A DNA stretch of 64,000 nucleotides from Thuidium tamariscinum (Eukaryota; Streptophyta; Bryopsida; Hypnales; Thuidiaceae). The notes beneath the pieces are model-generated. The model was given only the letters and a program-made list of their open reading frames with translations, was not told the DNA's origin and did no database searches. The stretch lies in contig OX344754.2 of assembly GCA_947034885.2 (NCBI GenBank), positions 24,735,369-24,799,368 of the forward strand. Reading direction: 5' to 3'. Of this stretch, positions 47,447 to 64,000 are shown one piece after another; the stretch's first letter is position 1; each line of letters begins with the position of its first letter. The position numbers and the translations under genes were made by a program.

Positions 47447-48370
47447 CCCCTAAAGGTTTTTGACTATGTTTTCACCAAAATTGCTCCAAAACTGTCATTT
47501 TTAGGATAACTATCAAATTTTAAGAAAAAAACATTTTTAGAATAATGTAACCGTAGAATCTTAGAGTAAGATAGTTTGAGAGCATGTACAAAAAATTTCA
47601 AAAAATTCCGCCATGTAGATTGTAAGATAATAGTGTTTGAAGTTACAAAAATCCCTTTTTTATCACTGCGGAAATCCGGGCAGCTGCACTTCAGAAGGCC
47701 ACATTTGTATGAAAAAATATTCAAAATGGTTTTTACTCTTTGGATTCATTCTTCAATTCAAGTTGGCTAAATGCTCAAAAAATTTCAAATCATTTCGAAT
47801 TGTACAACATGTACAAAAAAAATAGTAAGTAGAGAGAAGTAGAGAATTATTCAAAACATTAAATGTTTAACAATTTATTTATTGAATTGAAAAATGCCAA
47901 TCTCAATGGTTCAAATGTTGTAATAAACATTCTACATCCAATGTTTTTTGTTTTTTTCAAAAATATTGAAAATTGAGTAAAATAAAGGACTTCAAAGTTT
48001 AGTTTAGAGTAGAGAATCTATAACTACCTGCAAACTAAAATTCTTCATAACTTTTGACTCATTAATCCAAATGGAATGATTCAAAGATTTATACATATAT
48101 ATAAATCTATAAAATCAATTTCAAATTTTGTTTTCCAAAAAAAGTGATTTTTTCTGATCTGCCCGAACTGCCCGAGTTGAGAAACAAACAACATATTATG
48201 CAATAACTTTTCAACCATGTAGTCAAAAGTCATGAAAATTGTTGTGCTTGAAAGATACTCCTCGTCCACACCTTCTATTAAATTTTGGTTTCAAAATATA
48301 GAAATCTCTAGTCACACGTACCTGCCCAAAATCGCTATGTTGCCAAAAAAGCACTTTGGTCCTTTAGGGG
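47447..48370. mobile_element. TTAA-flanked element, copy 9
   Basis: TTAA at 47443-47446 and 48371-48374; TIRs CCCCTAAAGG and exact inverse. The left interior matches copies 5 and 6 (CCAAAACTGTCATTTTTAGG, GTAACCGTAGAATCTTAG); the right interior has ACTTTTGACTCATTAATCCA and GTTGCCAAAAAAGCACTTTG, shared with copies 10 and 11. 924 bp, noncoding. It splits the GATTAG/AATTAGG-rich DNA on either side. Confidence 0.85.
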
Positions 48371-48377
48371 TTAAGCT

Positions 48378-48612
48378 AGGATTTAGATTAGGAGCAAGAT
48401 TAAATTAGAAATTAGATTAAGGATGAATTCAATTAGGATTTAGATTAAGAACGAGAAATTATATTTAGGGAGAATTTAAATTAGGATTAAGGATGAATTA
48501 AATTAGGATTCTTATTAAGGGTGAATTTGAATTAGGATCTAGATTAAGGGAGAATTTTAATTAGGATTTAGATTAAGGAGGAATTTAAACTAGGACTTAC
48601 ATTAAGGAAAAA
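48378..48612. repeat. Short-period array of AATTAGGATTTAGATTAAG words
   Basis: Seven or so diverged units of about 30-40 bp containing AATTAGGATT(TAGATT)AAGG and GAATT(T)AAATTAGG. Related words occur before copy 9 (47340-47440), so the array was one block before that insertion. Confidence 0.65.
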
Positions 48613-49999
48613 TCAAAGTATAGGCTGAATGTTAGGTTGGACGATAAAAATCAAGGTAGGAAAATAGATCAAGTTGAGATTAGCCATAGAGTTAGAAGGG
48701 TCAACTAGCCTTAGTTCTCCAACATACCAACTTAGACTGGTGGTAGTTAAAATTGGCTGCCGTTAAGGGGCGGTAGCCTGGACTACCTCCTCACTAACGT
48801 GGTGACTCCATTGCCACTTGCGAAACCTAGGAACATTAGAAAACAAAAGATCCATTGCTTAAAAGGCACAATGGACCTACGCTTAGTTATCCGCTAGGAT
48901 AGAAACCTTACCAACCTCTAGAACCTGGTTGTGTCCGTTTACTTACCAAGGGTGGGTAAATAAATGCCCACACTTATCCAAAATATTTTAGATTTTTTTC
49001 AAAATTCCATGTTGACTCCTTGCAAAAATAACGGCTTATAAACATCTTTGTAAATTTCTAGAAATTACATGTGTTGCCCAAAAATCTCAATAAAAATTAA
49101 GAGAGTTTTGTATACTAGTAAAGTGCACTATTAAATTTTAACTACTGGAATCAGCACCAACAATCATCAAATTTTAAGAGAATTTACAACTTAGCGGCAA
49201 GTTGACCAACATACTAGGAGCTAATAGTGCTCAATTGAAGTAAATAAAGTTTCATTATTTACTTTCACAAACATTCCTTATGACCCAAGCTTAACAAATT
49301 TTTTGAAAAATACTAATTCGAAAGTTAGAATTTTGATTTTTCTTTGGAGTTATCATTAGTGGATTTTACACTTACAAATAGCCTAGTAAGTAGGGACTAG
49401 GGGACATCCAAACTAATTGGGGTCTTTTGAATGTGATGGTATAGACAATTTTTCATTTTGAGTTGTTCTCTAAAAGAAGAGAAGGTCAATTCTTAGTTTG
49501 AATTTTTATTGTAATTAGTGGTAATGCTAAATTAATTTCACAAATATCTTTTGGAAAATTGTAGAGTGGATTTGGTTAAGATCTCATTTCTTGCATATTA
49601 AGCCATTTTTGGAGTCAAGAAAGTCAATTTAGAAAAATCTTTGGATTAATCACTAAATATTTAGATTAATTAGGATTATTTTCAAAAGATCTTTGAAAAA
49701 AGATCTTGGATTTGATTTAGCCAAGATCTATTATCTAAGTGGAGAGGCTTTTAGAGTATTCTTCCATTAAATAAAGAATATTTTGCAATTATATTAGGGT
49801 AGTTTAAAAAATATCTATAATTTGAAAGGAAAATGTAATTCACCAACAATTTATCCAAGAGGGGGGCCTAGACCAAGTATAAAAGGCTCTTCCTTTAGGT
49901 TCTTGGTAACCTCATTCTTATATGACTACATTTTGCTCTCATTCCTTTTGACATTGAATGAAATTTGAAGGCATTGGAAGATTGCAGGTTCCTGGATTG

Positions 50000-50195
50000 C
50001 AAGAATTTAGTTTCTGCCGCGGAAATAGGAATTCTACGTGGTCGAGAGGCTGCCACATCATTAAATTATTATTTTTGGACTTTTTTCATATTTCACATCT
50101 CAATTTTCTTTTGGGGGGTAATGCTGGCTTGATAGTGGCCGATGATATTGGAATCTGTTTTAGAAACAGATCCAAAATGGCCCTCTACTATCTTC
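50000..50195. repeat. Dispersed repeat, copy in spacer
   Basis: Partner of 36098-36306 (ATTGCAAGAATTTAG, GTCGAGAGGCTGCCACATCA, CCAAAATGGCCCTCT). Preceded by a TATAAAAGG box near 49878, which could be the promoter of an LTR. Confidence 0.5.
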
Positions 50196-51100
50196 AAATT
50201 TCTTCTAATGGTTTGTGCTACCGTCAAAGCCGGAGCACCATTTCTTTCATTTTGTGTTATTAGCAAAGCCGGGGCAACATTTTTTTGCAAATTGTTCACT
50301 TTGAAGGATTGGAGGGTCCCTTCAAAGCATTTCTCTTAGATTTTGTTTAAATGTTAAAGGCTAAGCCTCAATAGTCTTTGTTTTCATAGAGTTTGGAAGG
50401 GGTAGACCTCCAAAACTCTAAATTGCCTTAAGATTTATAAACTAATACATTGTGGTATTTGAAACAACATTTATTACTAATATTCTCCAAGCGGCAAAGT
50501 TTAACTTTGCCAAAAAAGTGTTGGACTAATTTTCATTCAAAATTTGTTGTATAACAAAGACGAGTTTTTGATTGCTAATGTTCGATTAAAAACTTTCATA
50601 GGTATCTCTTGTAGAGATTAAATATAATTTGCTTGAAATTTTGGAAAATTAATACTAATGTTTGGTTAAACATTTTCATGTGTATCTCCTTTTGGCATTT
50701 AAAATCTTGAAATAATTTTTTTTATTCATTGATATGTTGTAGACTTGGAGTTGCCCCCGCATAGTGAAGCTTTGACTTTGTTAGTTTTGAAAATTTGCTA
50801 GAAATATTCTTTGAGTGGTTTTCTTAAAGCCACACTTCCGTTGAATTTTTCCCTATCATTTTGTGTACATGTTGGGAAGTCCTTGGTTAAACTTGCCAAT
50901 CATTGCTTAATTTTTGTTTTAGTTGCTAATATTTTTATTAAAAAATCCATAAAAATTTAGAATAGTTCAACTAGTTATTAGGTTGGTGGTTGTGTTAGAA
51001 CTCCTTTCAAATCATTCTTGTGAGGAAATCTCAAAATACCAATAATTAGTAGAATTACTGTGGTTTTAGTAGTTAATTAGTGACTAGAAAATTCCCTATA

Positions 51101-51373
51101 AGGTAGGTACATCCAAAAGTGCCACGTTCCTAAAAGCACCATCTATAGTGTGTATACATTTCCAAAATCAGTCATGTTCATAGACTGTAGATGGCGTTTT
51201 CAGAAACAGACTTTGACCGTTAATAACTTTTGCATACGGTATCCAAATCCTATGTTCTTTGATGCGTTGGGATGTACTTTCACTTGCCAACAAGACTGTA
51301 TGAAAATCTGAACAGCCTAATCACAGTAACTAGGCACAGTATGAATAAGTGGCTTTTTTAGGTGTACCCACCT
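51101..51373. mobile_element. TA-flanked MITE, copy B
   Basis: TIRs AGGTAGGTACATCCAAAAG and inverse AGGTGGGTACACC, with TA at 51099-51100 and 51374-51375. The inverse matches copy A (9843-10117) along its length, including CACTTATTCATACTG and GCAAAAGTTATTAACGGTCA. No ORF. Confidence 0.87.
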
Positions 51374-51849
51374 TAAGTCCCCCAAACCATATTATGTGAG
51401 AATGTTGAAAGTCCAAAAATTGAGACTCTTTTAAGGATTGAGAGTGGGATTTTTAGTGTAGGAATTTCCAACCAGTCCAGCCGGAAGCAGTCCATGGCCA
51501 GTCACGGTACTGACAGTAGGTCCAGGCACGTTAGTTGGGATCCTGGCTCGCCTGCTTGACCTCCGGGTATCAGGGAGGGGGGTTGGGGTTTATCGGAAAC
51601 CCCAGGGGAGTGGAGCGGATAGTCTGATGAGAGAGAGGGGATGAGAGAGCGAACAACATTTGAAAAATTATCAAAACCGATTTCAACCATAAACGAAGAG
51701 GTTTGATGTAAAGACCAAAGTAATCTTCAATTAAAATTTTGTATTCCAATAGGGAGGTTGGAATTCCAAAGTTGCAATAAATAAGTGCAAGGAGAGGTAG
51801 TAGAATAAAATACATGTCATTGCAAAAAAATACAGAAAGAAGAAAAAGC

Positions 51850-52535
51850 CAGAAAAGGAGCTATCAATAAGAGTACTTCTTTGAAATTTTCACACAACAT
51901 TTTCCCAAAGAGTAGCTTTAAGGCCCAACAATTTTCATTATTTTTTACTACATTTCAAAAAAGTAACTGCATGATATGTGATTTTCTTAAATCTTAAGAT
52001 AGCCTGAGTAGTTCAAAAAACTTCTTTAAAAATCAATTTTTGAAAAAATAAAAAACTGAAATGGATTCTTTTGAATTATATGTACTTGGAAAGCTTTGAA
52101 TCATTCAATTATGATTAATAAAATGAAAATTATGAAGAGTTTTAGTTTGCAAGTAGGTATGGAGTCTTTGAAAATCATACCTACTTGCAAACTAAAACTC
52201 CTCATAACTTTCATTTATTTAATCATAATTGAATGATTCAAAGCTTCCCACATACATATAATTCAAAAGAATCAATTTATATTTATATTTTTCAAAAATT
52301 AATTTTTAAAGAAGTTTTTTGAACTGTGGGGGTTGCCTAAAGATCAAAGAAAATCACACATCATGCAATAATTTTTTAACCATGTAATCAAAAGTAATGA
52401 AAATTGTTAGACCTTAAAGCTATTCTTTAGGAAAATGTTATGTGAAAATTTCAAAGAAAAAATAAAATCTCTATTTGTAGTGAACTAGTCAAAATCACTA
52501 TATTGCCAAAAAAACATAGCTTAGTCCATCAAGGG
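51850..52535. mobile_element. TTAA-family hairpin element, copy 10 (left end lost)
   Basis: Palindromic centre near 52160 (CATACCTACTTGCAAACTAA with its inverse on the left). The right end is CATCAAGGG next to TTTAA (52536-52540). The arms (TTTAAGGCCCAACAATTTTC, AAAATGTTATGTGAAAATTTC) match copy 11. I find no intact left terminus. Confidence 0.65.
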
Positions 52536-53412
52536 TTTAAGCACTAAGCAATTATGGAGGTGTCCACTATAATATGGCATATTGCAAACTACCTATCAAG
52601 AATATAGGATATAATATAATGTCAATTGGTAAATATTGATCTCAATGTTTGATTAAAAATTCAATCTACCAAAAATGCAAAACATTTTGAACTTTTGTAA
52701 AAACAGAATATATATGGTAAGAGAAGATGATAGGTGAGACTAAAAAACAGATAATGAAGTATATGTCTAGTGAGAGAATGGTGATTCTATACATAAATAG
52801 GTTGTAAAGAATCTTATAGTTTATGTAATACACCAAATTAGACATTCTTGCACTTGGCAAAGTGCAATGATTGTATGCACTACTATTGAATATTCACCAA
52901 AAGTGAATTTAAGAAAAAGTTCAGTACCCCCTAATTTTTTAGAAATACTTGTCTTGTCTTTTCTTATGAAGTGAGCTATTTTTTTCTCTCTTAGTGGTTA
53001 AATGTTAAAAATGACACATTCCTTCTCACTTCCATTACAATTCAAATGTTGATTTGCGTGATAAGATATATAAACCTCTATCACTTTAAGTTTGGTAGTC
53101 TCTCTTGAGTTCTTACTATTTGTTGGTATTTACTTCTTTCTTCTTTCTTAGAGCAATTGAATAGCTTTAATACATTTGGTCCCTATTTTCTTTTGCTGAA
53201 AATAGCAATTTTTAGCAATGATGGCTTCTATTCAATCCACTTCCAACAATCAAGTTGTGTCTTTGATACTTTTATGATACAAAAAATGGAAATATATAAG
53301 TTTGTGATGTTCCATTATAAATTGTTTTATGCAAAAATTATGACACATGATATTGAGCTTAAGACACCTAGTATATGTTATGGTTCTAACTTCACGTTTG
53401 GATTGTGGCATA

Positions 53413-54146
53413 GGGGTCATTGCAAGAAACACTTGTCGATTTTGTTGCATTTTGCAACAATACTTTTGATTTTTTCAAGAGTACTATAAAATTAGAAAAA
53501 TAATTTTTTTTAAATCAAAAAAATATGAATAATGTATATACCTCTAAAATGAAGGTTTTCACCATAGGAAATTGATAGAAAATTCTCTAAGTAGGAGAAC
53601 TTGAAAAGTGCCAAATCTCAAGAAAATAGGTACTTTGATTCAAAAATTAGGGAAAAATAGTAAAGATAAGTATTTTCAAAATATAAAAAGTGAATATTTT
53701 CAACAAATTTATGGATATGGCCATTCACCAAAAAATCCACCAAAATCATATTTTCTATGTTTCAAAATACAAGCAGAGAGAAGCTCACTTTGTAGACATC
53801 TACACCACATAAAATTAACTATTTTTAAAAATAATTTCTTGGAAAGCTAGAAGTTTACTAGAAGACCATCTCATCCAAATTTCATCTCAAAATCATTAAA
53901 AGAAAGGTATTTCATAGTACTAAAAAATCCTAAACTATAAAGTGTGACATTCAATTGGGGTCTATTTTTGGATAGTAAAATATTTTTGAAAATTATGAAA
54001 AAATCATGGAAGGTGTATAATAGTTATGAGTACCTTCCCTATAAATCTTGAGTCATTTGGAGCCAAAACACAAAATCTATGGCCAAAAAACAAATCAGCA
54101 TGCAACGTGTGACACAAAATAGTACAGGTGTTTCTTGCAATGATCC
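53413..54146. mobile_element. GGGTNATTGCAAGAAA-family element, copy C
   Basis: Ends GGGGTCATTGCAAGAAACAC and inverse GGATCATTGCAAGAAACACC, flanked by ATA on both sides (53410-53412, 54147-54149), possibly a 3-bp target duplication. It shares CTCTAAGTAGGAGAACTTG and GTGACACAAAATAGTAC with copy A. 734 bp, no gene. Confidence 0.7.
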
Positions 54147-54963
54147 ATAGGTGCAAATTAGGCTCTTGTCTTCATAAATCTTAATAAAGCAAAGTAAATT
54201 GGGTCTTTTCCTACCTCCTACATACCTATTTTTTCTTAGAAAATGTATATATAAAGAGATGGATAATTTGATGCAAAAAATCATCTTATGGCCTTCTTTA
54301 AGAAATGACAATTTATATACTTCATTTTATTTATGTAACTGTTTTAACAAAATACAATTGTAGTATTCTCATTTGCTTAATCTTTGAGTGCCCCACAGTC
54401 TCAAATATGGCCTTTCAACTTTGGAAGATGTCCTTGTTTGATTGTAATAATCTTTTCAATGGTACGGTCAGAGGACATGTCCCTTTCTATATACCTCTGG
54501 GCATGTCTCTACTACAAATCAATATAGTCAATTAATGTGGATCTTTTCTCAGGTGATAGTTTAATTGAAATGAGTATAAAAAAGTTTGGATTTTTATAAA
54601 CATAGGCTAGGTGTTGAGTGATTAAAGCTTAGGGCTTAATCAATTGACATATTACAAATGTATTAGACACATTGATGTACTTTTAAATATATGTTGAAAT
54701 ATGTAGCAAACTCTTGCCTTCACCAAAATCTTATAGTTAGGAAAGATTTGATTTTGGATTTTTTTTCTAAAAGTTCAAAATATATGTTGGTTGATTGAAT
54801 AGACAAGGATAGATAAATGCTCTTGTACTGTACAAGAAGAGTACTACAAGAGTCATTGTTTTCAATCCCGTTTTCAATGGTACACTCTCTTTTGGGTCAA
54901 TAGTTAGAAGAGTCACTTATGCATATATAAATAAATAAATAAATGTATATATATCTATGTGTG

Positions 54964-54968
<5 letters not shown>

Positions 54969-55014
<46 letters not shown>
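54969..55014. repeat. (AT)n microsatellite
   Basis: About 23 uninterrupted AT units, preceded by ATAAATAAATAAATAAATG (54928 on). The matching place in the left arm (about 41070-41085) has only a short ATTTTTATATGTAT. Confidence 0.95.
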
Positions 55015-55017
<3 letters not shown>

Positions 55018-56144
55018 CCTACTACCCTTATGCCTTGGTTATTTTTTTCTACCTCACTCCTTTTTTGTATTTTTGAGAATGAATCTCATTAACAAATGAT
55101 ATGGATTAATATGAAAAAATTGCAATAACAAACTAGTGAAACCACCTACATCCCAACAATGCAATCCTAGTAAAGCCTTCGGCAAATGGATGGATTGACC
55201 ATCACATCAATGGCACCTCTTTTTTGAAAATACAAAAGTCATTGACAAAAGGGGAAGGGGTCCTTTTTCCTTGCATCTTGATTCATGGTTTTGGTTTCTC
55301 TAGCACAAAAGGGTTGTTTGGTATGGCGGGATGCATCTTTTTAAGAGATAATATGAAAGGTATACAACAAATTAAATGTTTTTAAAGTAAACAAATGTTG
55401 TAGAGCAAAAAAATTTATTATCATAATATTTACTTCTACATATGCAACATGAGAAACAATAAAAAAATTCTTAAACATACATTACTACTAATCAAACAAA
55501 TGTAGGAGTAAACAAACAAAAGTAAATCAAAATAAGGGACATCATATCCATAGGAGTTTACACAAATAAAGTCCTGATAAACAAAGATACAAATTTTCTA
55601 TCATATATTTATTCAAAAATATTGTTTCATCCATAAAACTCTAGATTCAATATACTTCATCATAATTAGGTTGTGTGGCAATAATGCATTCAAAATTAAT
55701 TAAAACTTGACGATGACATTAATCAAATCTTTGAAATGCCATACATATTGATATGATGTATTGTAAAAATATTTTGAAATAGCTATCTTGAAAAAAATTG
55801 ATTTAAAATATATATCAAGACCATATAATTAAGTATTTCTATGTTACACTCCAAGCTCAAATATGTGTATTTATTTCAAGCAATACAAACAAAATGTCAT
55901 TTGGTAGTCACAAACAATCAAAAACTAAATCACCAAATATACCATTGAAGAAGATTGTTGAAGCTAAAAGAGACATTAGCAATGCATGGACAATTGAATA
56001 TACAAAAATCATCCATGATATGCTTATTCAATTGTAATCATTTGGAGTACATCTTAAGCCACCTTAAAGAACTATTGAATTCATTTCATGGTCACCAACA
56101 TTGCTCAATAGAACACAATCATCTACATGCGAGTTTTCATTGCT

Positions 56145-63807
<7,663 letters not shown>

Positions 63808-64000
63808 CTGTATCAATAAAAATTTGGAAGGTGAAGTGTAAGTTAGCAATGACATAGTTAATGTTAGTACAATCATGGATGCAATGTTTAGTCAAATGTT
63901 TTTATAGAGTATACTTTTAGTTTGTTGAAAAAATATTTCAAGATCTAGTACAAAAGCTTAGAGTTCTTGAGGTCATTGATAGCACTATTGTGCAGACAAT

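Larger units (their letters stand above)
42961..54379. other. Spacer between the duplicated arms, repeat-filled, no gene
   Basis: No splice-structured or recognisable coding sequence. The supportable contents are listed separately: an LTR-like block, TTAA-family elements, a G-rich minisatellite, an AATTAGGATTTAGATT array, a TA-flanked MITE and a TIR element. Stretches 42961-43900, 48610-49870, 50200-51100 and 52540-53400 show nothing I can name. Confidence 0.5.

Overview
The window is nuclear DNA of a land plant. Genes are split into many short exons with GT-AG introns, the genes recognised are plant-type (an LRR receptor kinase, a JMJD5-type JmjC protein, a thimet oligopeptidase, a RecQ helicase), and a decayed piece of chloroplast psbB is embedded in it. 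The background is very AT-rich and packed with terminal-inverted-repeat (TIR) DNA transposons. Short introns and the receptor-kinase type suggest a seedless plant such as a bryophyte, but this is inference and I cannot name the species.

Layout. (1) Two copies of one LRR receptor-like kinase gene lie in inverted orientation: left copy on the + strand (about 903-3565 plus 35337-37144) and right copy on the - strand (63807 down to 56145, 5' end outside the window). The duplicated arms extend well past the genes, about 1-42960 and 54380-62829, around a repeat-filled spacer. Every right-copy exon in the window is open. The left copy is a pseudogene with three lost splice acceptors and a 1-nt deletion in the kinase domain.

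(2) A 30,210-bp CACTA-type element (3939-34148) sits inside an intron of the left copy. It has 30-bp TIRs starting CACTAC, a 3-bp TCT target-site duplication, and subterminal repeats rich in ATGACT. The right gene copy preserves the matching empty site (58894-58896). I see no transposase gene in it.

(3) The element carries a GC-richer block (about 16000-28640) with three broken gene pieces on the same strand: the 5' two thirds of a JMJD5/JMJ30-like gene, three internal exons of a thimet oligopeptidase, and most of a RecQ helicase. JMJD5 and RecQ carry frameshifts or stops. The TOP piece is open but lacks both ends. I read this as a very large Pack-CACTA (gene-capturing) element, now decaying.

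(4) Younger insertions lie inside it: two palindromic CACTA-type MITEs (one in a JMJD5 intron, one in a RecQ coding exon), a 1.8-kb CACTA-like element holding a tRNA-derived SINE, several TTAA-flanked (piggyBac-like) elements, a TA-flanked MITE and the psbB fragment.

(5) The arms and spacer hold more of the same TTAA family, a 1.4-kb TA-flanked foldback element, a second copy of the TA-flanked MITE, a third TIR family, an LTR-like block, a G-rich minisatellite and an (AT)n microsatellite.

Only the right LRR-RLK looks like a potentially functional protein-coding gene. The rest is a layered record: kinase gene inversion-duplication, then CACTA insertion in one arm, then decay and further insertions.
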